A stretch of DNA of 64,000 nt from Ascaphus truei (GCA_036426205.1 CM071586.1:10385383-10449382), one strand, 5' to 3'; shown: positions 26,853-38,219, numbered from the stretch's first letter. Made by a program: numbers and translations. The notes: generated by a model from the letters alone, not told the origin.

Positions 26853-28300
26853 GTGTTCAACATCAGCAGTTATAAAACCACTGAGGTTGAAGAGAGGGTC
26901 CTTTCGAAGGGTCTTAATTTCACCCCTACGCAGGGACCTAATATGTTTGATCTGTATATAGACACTCACAAATTTGTGAGACGTCTAACCCTCAAAAAAT
27001 ACTTTATTAAAGACGCTGTAAGTAGGGAGGCCATTCAGGAAAGCAATAATTGTAGTGATATTAAGCCGATTCCATCAACTAATTTTAAAAGACCCTCTGT
27101 TTTCTATCCTAAACATATTAAGGGTAACTTTATAGACACCTTCACTGAACTAGTCATTCAGGACATGGAGAAGGCAACTAGTGAGTTTAAATTTCAAAAA
27201 CATAAATTGAGCAAATTAGAAAAGGATGGTGTTAAGAGTCTAGAGAGCGATACACAAATTGTAATTAAATCTGCCGACAAGGGGGGTGGTATTGTTATCA
27301 TGGATTCGGTATACTATAAGACAGAGTCCATGAGAATCCTAAATTATTTAACTACATGCCAAAAACTGCCATGCAATCCATCGGCTGAGTTTAAGGTAGC
27401 TCTAGATGAGTATTTACAAAAGGGATTCATTGACGGAATTATTTCCAAGGGAGAATTGGAGTTCTTGGATATACAGCAGCCAAGGATTCCAATTTTCTAT
27501 TTTATTCCGAAGATCCATAAGGATCTTTGGAATCCCCTCGGTCGCCCCATCATATCTGGGATTAAATCGTTGACATCCAATTTATCCCAGTTTATCGATT
27601 CCACATTACAAAAGTATGTCTCCCAAATACCATCGTATCTCCGAGATACCACTCATGTTTTGAATATAGTTAATGATCTAAAGTGGGAGGATCACTATGT
27701 ATGGGTCACGTGTGACGTGACCTCATTATATACTGTCATTAATCATGACCTAGGCATTGAGGCAATTAGGAGAGTATTAGACCATGATGATAGTCTCGAA
27801 CAGGGGCCGGCATTCAAAGGGGAATTTCATATAGAAGGGATCAAAATTATCTCTACCCCATAATTGTCTTTAAATTATAAAACAATTTCTACCTTCAGAT
27901 ATGTGGCACCGCCATGGGACCAGGTTCCCTTTAGTTATGCTAACATCTTATGGGCCATGTGGAGGAGGATTATATCCAGTCCCGCAGCCCATTTGGGGCG
28001 GACCTGGTTGCTGTGGAAGCGTTATATTGATGAGTGCTATGTATCTGGGGTGGAAGTGAGAGAAGATTTGGGAAATTCCAACAGTACCTTAATAATAATA
28101 ATTTAACTTGAAATTTACATTAATATAGTCCACTCACTATTGACTTTCTAGACCTGAAATTGTTCATTGAGAGGGGATCTATTGAGACCAAGACCTTTAT
28201 AAAAAGGTCGGATGCAAATACCTATCCTTAGCACGAGCCACCATAACCCTGGATGGATTAACAACATTCCTAAGGGCCAGTTTTTAAGAACGCAAACGAA
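26853..28300 (+). pseudogene. PLE ORF2 reverse transcriptase, frameshifted
   Basis: The frame 26853-27863 gives the N-terminal half of a Penelope-type RT: KSADKGGGIVIMD, then FYFIPKIHKD, GRPIISG and the motif A region VTCDVTSLYT with its catalytic Asp. A TAA ends it, and the frame then shifts several times through CGTAMG (motif B region), a YIDE in place of the usual YIDD, and the LDLKLFIERG block near 28150. The frame is open 5' of 26853 into ORF1 without a clear ATG. This RT would copy element RNA primed at target DNA; here it cannot be made whole. Confidence 0.8.
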
Positions 28301-28499
28301 ACTGCTCCCAAGGTAGAAATATTAACACACAGGCCCAATGAACTAAAAAACAAATTCATTAGTAGGGAATAGTCATAATAAGGTTACGAGGGCACTAGAA
28401 GCAGCTAGAAATACAAAATAGAGAGCTCTAATTGCCATGGATAGTAAAGAAATAAAAAAAACAAACAAGATGGAGTTGAATTAATCCTTATTACAAAGT

Positions 28500-29162
28500 A
28501 CATGGAATGGCTAACAAGATCACACAAATAATCAAAAAACATTGGGGTATCCTACAGGGTGACACGGTATTGAAAACAATATTACCTAAGTGTCCACAGA
28601 TAGTATTTAAAAAGGCTGACAATCTAAAATTAAAACTATCCCCACGTTGTCCATTTGATCCAATCAAGCACGCAATATACAGTACATGGTTGAAGGAACT
28701 CAATGGGTTCTTTACATGTAGTAAGTGTATTGGCTGCAGATATGGTTTTAATGTAGGGACTTCAAGTCAAATGTCACAGGGATTTCATTCCGCATTTAAA
28801 TCATGCATCACCTGCAAAAGTCTTTTGTGGTCATCGTTAGAGTGCCCGTGTGGGCTACAATATGTAGGGCGGACAGTAGACCATTGAAACGACGTTTTGC
28901 AGAACATGTTTTAATATTAAGAGCTATAATGTTTATAATATTTAAAAACCATTTTAAATGAAACATGATCAAAAACCTACAGCGATTAGGTTACAGTATT
29001 GTAAGAGTAAGGGCATTGAATGCCCAAACAAAATTGGAGGAGGGGGAGATAAGAGAATCTAATATCCAGACGCGAAAGCTTCTGGATATATACCCTTAAA
29101 ACTCTGACCCCAAGAGGTCTGAATATAGAATTCGATCTGGCATCTTTTCTGAAAGATGGCTA
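28500..29162 (+). pseudogene. PLE ORF2 C-terminus with GIY-YIG nuclease, broken
   Basis: The frame 28507-28887 carries the RT-nuclease linker (KKHWGIL, FKKADNLKLKLSP), a CSKCIGC cysteine pair and the start of a GIY-YIG domain (LECPCGLQYVGRT). A frameshift follows, and the last block GLNIEFDLASFLKDG ends at a stop before 29165. GIY-YIG is the endonuclease class of Penelope-like elements. The segment is duplicated at 23991-24376. Confidence 0.78.
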
Positions 29163-29786
29163 GGTCAGTTCTGTATTCGAAGGGCATTTGCTTACCAATC
29201 ATCTGATTTAAAAACTTTTTTCTCTGTGTTTCTCTGTTCAATGAACTCAATGGTAGTTTCCCCTCGTAGTATAAGGTCTTATAACCCCCGTGGAGTGTTG
29301 CTAGCATTATCAATTTTTTAATCATTGTATGTATAGTAATTGTCTGTTTATTGCAGGTTAAGTGATGTATGTTTTTCATGTAGTATATATGTAAGATGTA
29401 GTATATCAAGTCCGATTTTCGATATGTGATTTAGTGATTAAGTGGAGGTTCTAGTTGGGTAATCATCCAATGGGAGCTCTGCGGCAATTCCTTTATGTGT
29501 TTAAATAGCACATACTGCCCCCATAACTCCAACCCCTGAAGAGTGACATCAATAGTCACGAAACCTGCGTAGGGTGGAGTTCTCTCAGGACGTGATACAG
29601 CGTGCACGCGTGTGTGAGGAGGAGGAGAAGGGGCGCACTAGCAGTGACGTATGGAGGGGGACAAGGCGCTCCGAAGTCCGCGCACGAAGTGGGGATCCAC
29701 GCTAGGTCCCACCTCCATCTGCATCACCCCGCGCCAAGGACTATTTTGTTTTTGTTCATTGTTTGTTTTATTTTTTGTGTATTCTA
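29163..29786 (+). mobile_element. PLE right terminal repeat
   Basis: Direct repeat of the left pLTR, with an internal deletion at 29731 relative to it. It contains the canonical hammerhead at 29527-29579. Its right limit is where a different repeat (R2) begins. Confidence 0.72.
29527..29579 (+). ncRNA. Hammerhead ribozyme, canonical core
   Basis: All conserved positions are present: CTGAAGA 29536-29542, stem II GTGAC (29543-29547) with GTCAC (29555-29559) around a 7-nt loop, GAAA 29560-29563, stem III of two pairs (A29563-C29564 with G29569-T29570), and the cleavage triplet GTA ending at 29571. Stem I: CTCC-A-ACCC (29527-29535) pairs with GGGTGGAG (29572-29579). It is type I with a minimal stem III, the form reported for PLEs, which often work as dimers. 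Predicted cut after 29571. Confidence 0.82.
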
Positions 29787-30290
29787 TCCTAGATTGAATA
29801 AAATGCTGGACAATAACGGGAACGCCAATCCGGTTGGGTAAAACCTGAGTGACACTCACAGGACGGCAAAAGGTTACTGGCATGAGATGGTGAAATATTG
29901 GCTCCACGTGTAGAGAGTCCTCAGAGCGCCAAGAACGCCGTGTACTCCTCCGTGTATACTGGTTCGTAGGACCGGAAGTGACGTCTCCGATGTATCCCGG
30001 GACCGGTAGTGACGTACCAGCACGTGGCGCAAGGCCTGGCAGACTCGTCCAACGAAGCCGAAAGAAGCGGCGATATTCACTCCTCTGGCCCTCCACACCA
30101 AGCCGCAATACTCAGCACTAGACCTGCTTGTCCCTTAATGTCCAGCAAAGTAAAAAGAGATAGCCCTACGCGTTTCGTGTGTCTAAGCACACTTCCTCTG
30201 TCCATGACTTTCTCCATATATAGTTTCTGATGTATATGACTCTCTTTGATTGGGAGGGCTATGTCAAAATATATTGTTTTAATCTATAGT
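29787..30290 (-). mobile_element. R2 repeat (PLE-type terminal sequence)
   Basis: Shares 'gacactcacaggacggc' and ccggaagtgacgtc blocks with 52640-52860. It carries a hammerhead-like motif on the minus strand at its right part, so it is probably the terminal repeat of another PLE family in minus orientation. Confidence 0.45.
30163..30210 (-). ncRNA. Hammerhead-like motif, one core change
   Basis: On the minus strand: CAGAGGA (U4 changed to A), stem II GTGTG/CACAC, GAAA, then CGCGTA ending in a GTA triplet. Stem I is poor. Probably a PLE relic. Confidence 0.5.
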
Positions 30291-31019
30291 CCTTCTAGAG
30301 GAGATTGTTCCCTGATACAGCAATTGACATCACTGTGTGTATCCTAGTGTTAACCTCATATGGTGTCCTTACTCTAGGATCACATATCTTCAGGTTATGT
30401 TTTTCTATTTTGAACTACTGTATGTGGGTTTTACATTATTTGTCATTTCTAAATATAATTCCAACAGTATATGACCTTGTCCTATCCGGTGTACACCCAC
30501 TACTTTACGATTTAACCTCTGTGCATATGTTTAAATGTTTTAGCTACCAAGGATTATTATAATATGTACTTAATGTTTTTTCCTTGGTAATGTTAATATG
30601 CTATATACATATGACTATCAGGGGTTACAATACTTATGACAATCATTTTCCCCTTAAATTTGTTTTTAAAGATTTTTAGTACATGTACTGATGTATTGAT
30701 GTTTTTTATTGTTTTGGTTTGTCCTTTTACTTTTTTTATTTTCTTTTTTCTATATTTGTCTGGTCTAGACATTGTATGATTAGATATATTTTGTTTGATT
30801 AAATAGATTATCTATGTTTTTTTGTATATATGTAGTTGATATATTGTGTGTTTATAAGGTTCCGGCATTGCTGTAGACACCCTGGTAGTCTTGGTTACCC
30901 ATCTTGTTGTTGCATAGAGAGGGCCTCGCGTTTTGATATCGCGAGACTTTCTCCAAGTGACGTATGGGGAGTATCAAGCTTCAGTAGCTACTTATGCCAT
31001 TTCCTTTGAAGAGGATATT
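30291..31019. other. AT-rich stretch between PLE ends
   Basis: Non-coding, T-rich, no recognisable domain. It probably belongs to PLE untranslated sequence, since hammerhead-like motifs lie on both sides. Confidence 0.4.
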
Positions 31020-31062
31020 ACTCTTTGACAAAGTGCCGGAAGAGCATGAAACGCGTCAGAGT
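31020..31062 (+). ncRNA. Hammerhead-like motif, two core changes
   Basis: TTGACAA for CUGANGA (C3 to U, G8 to A), stem II AGTGC/GCAT, GAAA and GTC triplet. Stem I ACTCT (31020-31024) pairs with AGAGT (31058-31062). A PLE tail with an ATAAAG motif follows to about 31165, where the BEL gag begins. Confidence 0.45.
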
Positions 31063-31165
31063 GATCCTCCACGAGGAATTTGCTATTTTTTATATGTTCG
31101 GATGATCAAATAAAGTAATTTTTAAGTGACCCAGCAGTTTCAGCTCACTCTCTGGCAGATCCACG

Positions 31166-33330
31166 TTAGCAGTGCACAGCATTGTTTCTCCTGGCTGGGG
31201 GTTTCCTTTGTCTACATTTGATGGCCTCTTCACAGTCTTTTGCTATGTGAGTCGTGGAATCGCAGCACCTGAAGCAGACTCCGAATTCTCCGAGTAACTT
31301 CTTGCGTTCCTCTAGGGACTTCATCCTGAACCCAAAGCATCTGTTAAGTGGGTGTGGCTTCTCGTGTATGGGACATTCCCTGTTTGGGTCCCTTGGTTTC
31401 TCGTCTCCTGTGACCGACTGATCAGGAGTAGTTTGGGTCGTGGGAAACATGTCCGTCCTGTGGACCGAGATTGGTGTTTGAGTTTTACCGTATCTCGCCA
31501 CTGGTCTCTCATTCCTCAGGTTGCTTGCACTGTGTGTGGTCTGCACACCCAAGATGAAACTGGGATCGTTCCTTGTCCTTGCCGCTTCGCGGATGAAGCT
31601 CAAGAAGAATGAGAAGGGAGGGAAGGCGACATGCTTCTCCCTTTTGTATTTGGAGCCTTGTGAAATCCATCTTTCTTGGAGGTTGTAGGGTAGCTTCTCC
31701 AAGATGGGTCTCACTCCGCGAGCTGAGTCTAGGACGTTGAGACCTGTCAAGGAACGGTCTTTTCTTGCAAACTCCAGCTCTTGCAGCAGGTCCCCGAGCT
31801 CTCGTAACTTCGAGTAGTCTTTAGCTGTGATCCTGGGAAAGCTGTCGACTCTCTTGAAGAGCTCATCTTCGACTGCTTCGGGGCAACTGTAGCACTCTTC
31901 TAGCCTTTCCCATACTAGGTCAAGACCTACTTGGGGGTGGTTCACGTTTGCCGCCCGAGTCTCTTTGCGTGTTCCATGGATTCTTTCCCCAACTATTTGG
32001 ATAGCAGGCTGAGCTCTTCCCTTGCTGAGAAGCCCAGGCTCTTGATTGCGTCCTTGAACGTGAACTTCCACATTCAGTAGTTCTCAGGACGGTCATCAAA
32101 GTTGGTAAGTCCTGTTTGCACCATGTCACGCCGGATCATGTACTTGCCCATGTCTGTCAGGCCTGAGGCATCGGCGTGTTGGTTGCGTTCTGAGGTAGTT
32201 GCTGTGAGGGTCCTTGCGATCGCCTTTTCCTTGGCGTGGACGCGTGATGAGTGCTGGTCAGTGTGAGGGGCTGTGTTTTCCCGTGTGGGTGTACCTGGAT
32301 TGCGAGCCTGTTGTAGTACATCCGTGTGCGCGCTGGCGTGTGGATCACTGTAGCGGCTGTGGTTATCCCAGGTAGCGTGTACCCTTAAAGGAACAGCGTC
32401 TTCTCCACGTGGACCTAGCAAGTCTTCGGTGTCTGTGGAGTCACTCCCCTCGTGTTGAGATGGTGCACTGGTGATTACGCTGAAGAGGCTCCTTACGTAG
32501 TCTTCAGTGTGTTGGGCTGGATCCTCTGAGGCTATCTGTCTGTACGGTTGCTCCCCGCCATCCTGTTGTGCGGCTGCTTCTAAGACTTCAGCTTGGGCTA
32601 TGGCGGCGGCTTCCCTCTCTTGATTTAGGGCCTCTAGTTCCGCATCAAATTTGGCTTTCCTTCGTGCAGCGGCGGTGGCTGCAGCGGCAGTGGCCATGGT
32701 GGCATTGACGGTGGCAGTGGCTGCGGCGATCTGCTCCTCTTCTATGCGCGCTCTCTCTGCCCTCACGGCTGCCTCTTTCCGACTATATTCGGCCCTGGCA
32801 CGTGCGTCCTCTGCGGTGGCTCGCGCCTTGGTAGCGCTTGCGCTGGACGCGTTAGATTGCGCTGATCTTGCTGCCCTTGATGAATGCCTGGATGTGCTGG
32901 AGCGCTGTGATGCAGTTTCCAGCAAAAGGTCTTTTCTCTGGTCTTCGGCCTCAGTGATAGTGGTCTGCACGAAGCCGTCGCGCTCCAGGTCAGTTGCCTC
33001 CTGCTGGTCACATTCGCTGAGGCTTTCCTCCATGTTGATTCTTTTTAGGTAGGCGAGATATGTTTGCCTAATAGTTTGCCTAATCTGTTTCTCCTGATCG
33101 CTAGTACTTGCAATGTTACATATTTCACGACCAGTGTCCTCCCAGGCATTATCTAAATTTTCGCGGTGCGCTTCAATGTCAGCTTCATATTTTTCGTGGG
33201 CCTTTTGTGTCAGTGTGACTATCCGTTTAGGTCTTGCGCCTTCCTGCACCTGTGGCAGTTGTGCGGCGGTCTCTGTGTCTGAGTGGTCACTCTCCTGCGT
33301 GGTGTCTGGTGAGGATCTGAGTTCTGCCAT
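31166..33330 (-). pseudogene. BEL/Pao retrotransposon gag, disabled
   Basis: From ATG at 33330 (MAELRSSPDTTQESDHSD) the minus strand encodes a helical charged N-terminal part, a long Ala/Arg/Glu coiled coil (about 150-270), and then, past damage, the DUF1759-type Pao gag core (VWERLEECYSC, DYSKLRELGDLLQELE) and a Cys/His region (CPIH, RCFGF, CFRC, HIAKDC). At plus 32071-32073 a TGA, and near 31998-32000 a TAG, stand where family members appear to have tryptophan. A frameshift follows, after which 31166-32071 continues the core. It ends abruptly where PLE sequence starts, so pol is missing. It belongs to an LTR retrotransposon, not a virus. Confidence 0.78.
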
Positions 33331-34330
33331 GCTGTAGGTGTATGTAGGCCTTTAGCCAGTGCGTGTGGTCTGTTACCTGCGTCAGCGATGGATGACTGTC
33401 TCAGACAGTGCCGGTGGGTGTCCTGCAGCGGTAGGCATAGGGATAGCTGTACTTACAGGTGTCTGGTGGCTCTGACCCGTGTCCTGGCGGGGTACGGTGG
33501 CGTGGCCCTTGGTGGCGCAAGCCGTGGACCGTGCACAGGGTTAGGTGAGATGGTGGCTCCTCACTGTCAGGCTGTGCAGAGGGTGGACTCAAAAAACAGA
33601 AAGGGCAATCAAAGTTCTGTGAATAATGAACTTGTCTGACTACTGTGCTGATGCCTTGTATAAAGCTACAGGCTCTGTGTGCAGTGTAAATCTGCTTGCT
33701 TGTTTGTAAGGCTTTTGCTGTAGAAAGTCTGTGCTCTTTATTAGCAATGTAAAGCTACTTGCTTGTGTTTGCATAAGGCTGTAGCTGTTTGCTGTATAGA
33801 GGCTGATGGCTCTGTGTAGCAATGTGGAGCAGTATGCTTGTACTGAGGTAGTGATAGACTTCAGTTTATTTGCTGTGTAAGCTGCTTGCTTGTTTCTTTA
33901 GCATAAAGGCTGTGAGTAGCAGCTCCTGTGTGTTTCCCCAAAGCACACGGTCTTCCTTTTCACTATTCTGAACCCAAGGTCATGTCTAGGTTACGAATGA
34001 ACCTAGATAGCTTCAACTCAGCCCCCTTTCCAAAGCACACCAAGTCCTGTAATATTTTCTTCACTTTATTAGGAAAGGAGCCGTATATACAGGTACTTGT
34101 GGATGTAATGGTGTTGTGAGAGTGCTTCTCTGTGGATGCCTTGTAGTAAAGGGCAGGTGAAAAGTATAACGCCTTGCCGGAAGGAGTGTAACAGAGAGGG
34201 GTGCTGTACGCACTGTGTCCTGGGTGGAAAAGGAAGTGAGGAGCAAGGGTCACACTAGAAGTGAGATGGGACAAACTGTCAGCCCATTCTGAGAAGAATC
34301 TCAGAGGTTGCAATAGCAATCCACTGATTA
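33331..34330 (-). mobile_element. Probable BEL leader and LTR region
   Basis: Sequence 5' of the gag on the minus strand. Loosely repeated 'ctgcttgcttgt'-type blocks fill 33650-33920. I found no second LTR or unambiguous primer-binding site, so limits are approximate. Confidence 0.35.
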
Positions 34331-34770
34331 AGGCTGTGTAAACAACATGTAACGATAATGTTGCCTTTTCACATGCAGCTTGCTGCTGGGACAGGGAAAA
34401 TAACAGGCAGCTAAATTTAGGGAGACTTGAATCCTATGAGCTGCAAAGGGAGGCAGAGAAATATGAAATCCTGTTCCAGGACAAGGGCTATACATTTCCT
34501 CCTCACAATGGAACAGGAAATAAGCAGTAACCCAGCCAGCGTGGCCGTGGTAACTGGAGGTAGAGATGTGCATAGTCTGGAACAGTGTATCAGAGATATG
34601 TAGGTATATTGAGTTCGTATTGTGTGCAGTAAGTCGCGCCCTCACCGAGCTCCCCCGTTCTCCTCCGCATCCGGCATCACTTCCGGTTGGCGCGAACTCA
34701 CACTCCTTCCCTCTGTATTCTCCGCCGGCTGTGAGTTCTCTCTGCTCTTCTCTGGATCCCACGATGCGTC
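34331..34770. repeat. Dispersed repeat shared with 42.5-42.7 kb
   Basis: 34480-34600 matches, inverted, 42545-42665 ('aggaggaaatgtatagccct', 'aagcagtaaccc' and 'ccgtggtaactggagg'). Family not recognised. Confidence 0.5.
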
Positions 34771-34806
34771 TCACTCAACGCGTTTCGCTGTTTTGAAACG
34801 ACCTAC
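34771..34806 (-). ncRNA. Hammerhead-like relic
   Basis: The minus strand retains the GCGAAACGCGTT end of a PLE hammerhead, but stem II and the first core strand are decayed. It lies next to the 5'-truncated PLE at 34809. Confidence 0.3.
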
Positions 34807-34808
34807 TT

Positions 34809-35935
34809 TTGATCTGGAGTGGTGGGGAGGATGACCTATTGAGGTTTTTTGATTACCTGGCAGAAAACACACTTAATCTCAGATTTACGCATGTGTATGA
34901 TGCACATAAGATTCAATTTCTAGATCTAAAACTTTATATTGATATTGAAAATCAAATTCAATCTGATATTTTTAGAAAAGAAAATGCCAGGAATTCATTA
35001 CTTCATGCAAAAGCTGTCACTCCCGCCCTTTGGTTAGAGGCATCCCGAGGGGACAGTTCCTTTGGTTACGTCGGAACTGTTCCTCGGTGGAGGCCTTCTT
35101 GCATAGGGCGGATGAGATGAGGGAAAGATTCATGGCAAGAGGGTACACCAAGAAGGACCTTGATATAGCCTTTGAGGCAGCCCTTGGCACAGACAGAAAT
35201 ACCCTAATTAAAATGGATTCGGGTCAATCTTGCCAGGGTATTCCAACTGAGAACACAGATGTGCTGTACTTTATTACTAACTACAGCGAACAAGCCAATG
35301 CTATAAAATCAATTATTCAAAAACACTGGGCCACATTATCTTTGGACCCACTGTTACAAAAAAAATTGGTTTGTGCTGGCCCTCGCGTAGTTTTTCGTAA
35401 AGCGGCTACATTAGGTAATCTCTTGTCACCAAGCATGCTACCATCAAACAATTACAAAAAGAATAGGTTATCTTTGTTTCCTAAGTTGCAGGGTTCGTTT
35501 AGATGTGGTCATTGCAAAATTTGCCCAGTTATGAATAAAGCAACACATTTTACCAACCATGATAAATCTCGCAGATTCAAGATTAAATCTTTTATATCTT
35601 GCCAGACGACTTTTGTGGTTTACGTACTCAAATGCCAATGTAAGAAACAATATGTTGGTTTAACTACAAGAGTGCTCAAGATTCGTATCTTGGAGCACCT
35701 TAGATTGATCCGTAACCATGATATGTTGCATCCTGTGTCTGCCCATTTTAATAATTGTCCATTGGGTTCGGCTAGTTCTCTGCAATGTATAGCTATTGAA
35801 CATATTCCTTTACCTCCCCGGGGAGGAGATAGGAAAAAGATTTTGCACCAGCGAGAAGCTCACTGGATCTTTGCATTGAACACCCTGCAACCCAATGGGC
35901 TGAACGTAGATTGGGATCTGCGATGTTTCCTGTAA
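34809..35935 (+). pseudogene. PLE family 2: RT C-terminus plus GIY-YIG nuclease, 5' truncated
   Basis: The first frame (34809-35120) covers the segment after RT motif C (FFDYLAENTLNLRFTH, IQFLDLKLYID). A one-base shift near 35030-35100 leads to the second frame, open to the stop at 35935: ADEMRERFMARGYTKKDLD, the NYSEQANAIKSIIQKHW block, the CGHCKIC cysteine pair, the GIY-YIG domain (VVYVLKCQCKKQYVGL, then RILEHLRLI) and the C-terminal GLNVDWDLRCFL. All catalytic RT motifs lie upstream of the truncation. The nuclease half alone is open and well preserved. It is a different family from the 25.7-29.2 kb element. Confidence 0.8.
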
Positions 35936-36527
35936 GATAAGATGCATTTTTTGAGTGATGAATTTTGTAATCTGCTTTGTTTTTGAATATTTTTAAGTTT
36001 TATTTTTAAGGAATACAAGTGTTGCTGAATATCCTTTGTTACTGTTTTTCCATACCTTCCCCCCCTCCTCCCTCCTCCCCCCCCCTCCCTCCCACACCTA
36101 CCGCCCACCCCCCCTCCCCCCTCATATCTCTTTCCCTCTTCCTTCTGCTTTTTTGTTCTCTGAACTGAATCAAGACTCTGTACAGCAAGTCCTATCTAAG
36201 GTTTTGATTAATGACATATTGCTTATATTGTTGGATATGTCGTGAGACTGCATAGTTATACAGAGACCAGAGACAATATTGTTCTTTAGGTGTTGTAATC
36301 AGTTTTTATATATACCCTTCTAGTTATTAATTTATTTAATACTTATTTATTATTGACAATATGAGCAATATATGGCTCTAACAGCCAATACAGATATGGT
36401 ACATGTGGCTCATAGTCAAATTGAAAACACTGTATAAACAGATGCATTCACCATTGTAAATTTCCTTGAAGGGGTTAAAGATTATGGCCGTTTTTCACGG
36501 GCTTTTTTACTTTAAATTGCAGGCTTA
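35936..36527 (+). mobile_element. PLE family 2 3' untranslated region
   Basis: Follows the stop codon and runs to the hammerhead-like motif. It contains a C-rich pyrimidine tract (36055-36150). Confidence 0.5.
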
Positions 36528-36598
36528 CACCACGTCTCTTCACTCCAAGACGAAGCCCTAGTAAGAGGGTGAAACGCGTAGAGGAGGAGATCGTGGTG
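36528..36598 (+). ncRNA. Hammerhead-like motif with long stem I
   Basis: Stem I is extended: CACCACG at 36528-36534 pairs with CGTGGTG at 36592-36598, with further partial pairing inward. The first core strand reads AAGACGA (C3, U4 changed), stem II GCCCT/AGGGT is good, then GAAACGCGTA with GTA triplet. It lies downstream of the family 2 ORF, as in PLE terminal repeats. Confidence 0.55.
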
Positions 36599-37240
36599 TA
36601 GCCCCAGTGTGTTGTCGTTGCCAATAAAGTTTGTTGAATCCATCCGGGAACCTGTGGAGTCTGTCATGCGCAGTAGCGCCGGAATTTCTACCTTCTCTTG
36701 TATCTACATTGATGGCTGCACGCAGGAGCGGTTTACAGAGAGGAGCGGGACCCAGACCAGGAGCTGAGTTTTAGGTAACGGTCATTGCCTTGCTCAGATA
36801 CTCCGGTCACTCTCGTGGCCCGTTATAGCTCCCTCTCATAGCCCCCCATGACGATATTGACACCTTAGGTGCTTTTTGCTATTAACCAAAGCGCATGACA
36901 TATATTCTTGCACAGGAGAAAGAGGGACTGATAGTGCAGTAAGTAAAACACTTTAATACAATAAGCACATATAAAACCAGTCCCAGATAGATGTTCACTC
37001 ACATTTGTAAATGCCAATCAGGGCATCAAAAGGTATCTTTGTGATGCGGGTTGGTTTTCTCTCCTCTTTTACCGTCGGGCTCTCGTGGACGTCTCTCCTC
37101 CTCGGTTCGCCTCATGTCCTTTCCTACAACGGCCGCTGGAAAAGGCACTCGTTTCTCCCGAAGGTCCTGACATCCCGATTGTCCAAGTCCGGCAGTGATT
37201 ATTCTCCTCCTCTAGCATTCTGGACAATCGTGACGTAACA
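36599..37240. other. PLE-associated non-coding sequence
   Basis: Includes an ATAAAG-type tail near 36625 and unassigned sequence leading to an opposing hammerhead-like motif. No gene is seen. Confidence 0.4.
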
Positions 37241-37283
37241 CTCGACGCGTTTCGTTGGCTCTGGGCCAACTTCCTCGGGATGG
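37241..37283 (-). ncRNA. Hammerhead-like motif, one core change
   Basis: Minus strand: CCGAGGA (U4 to C), stem II GTTGGC/GCCAAC around CCAGA, GAAA, CGCGTC with GTC triplet. Stem I is not convincing. Another PLE terminal relic. Confidence 0.55.
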
Positions 37284-37905
37284 CTCTGATCCTGACTACC
37301 TGCACTAATATATCAAGTGTCCCCTTCCGATTGGTTGATAGGGGAGCTACTGTTGAAAGTGGAGTTGGCAGATTCGCTAAATTCGGCAACTGCAAAATTA
37401 TACAGAACAAAACCAGTCCCTGAATACGACCGGACATAAAATAAATAAATATATGAATTGTTTAATTAATAAAGCTGACCGTTCGTAGTTATTAGTTAAA
37501 CACTGAAGTCTACCCCGCATTTTGTAAAATATCTTAAGTACGTGTGAAGTCAGATACATGGCTTGTTAAACCCAGAAGCAGATTCCTGAAAGCACATAGC
37601 TACACGCAATATATAGGGCTGCGACAGACCGACGGCCGATCCTAATACATCTGCTGAAGAAACCGACTGCTTCTTTTCAGAGGGTGAGTAGTGGTTAAAG
37701 ATTTGGATTTATTTTATTTGTTGCTAATAACTCTTATTATTTTACTTCTGTTTATTGCTCAAGTGCTGTTGGCCCTATCCACCACCGGGTGGCGGTGTTG
37801 TGTTACATTTCACCAGTGGGGCGGCGACGATCAGTTTCTTTCCTTTCCTTGGTTTTGCCGTGTGACTGATCCCTGAAATATAAATGTGTTAGGAGACCTG
37901 TCTCC

Positions 37906-37936
<31 letters not shown>
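37284..37936 (+). repeat. R1-like end and (ACAG)n
   Basis: 37840-37905 resembles the last 60 bp of R1 ('tgactgatccctgaaat', then 'gttaggagacctgtctcc'). A (CAGA)n tract of about seven units follows (37908-37936). Confidence 0.45.
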
Positions 37937-37937
<1 letters not shown>

Positions 37938-38219
37938 TGAGGCACAGGGAGACATATGTATTCCTGTAGCTGTATCCCTAAATTAAGGGGGGTTCCCCAG
38001 CAAGTGCCAAGGTGACGCACAAACAGTATAGGGTTTGTGGGTGCCCCAACCGTATATAAGACGGGGGGAGGGGGGCTGAGAGTCCAAACTGAGTCACAGG
38101 GAAAGTGTGTGGGAGAATAAGGCAGCATAAATAAAAAGAGAACATTTTTCTGTTCCCTGTACCCCAAGACCTTCACCTAAAGTCCCACATCGCTGACGGG
38201 GTTCCCCGAGACCCAGTGT

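Noticed and set aside
32651..33052. Plus-strand Ala/Ser-rich frame
   Set aside because: Antisense shadow of the coiled-coil part of the BEL/Pao gag.
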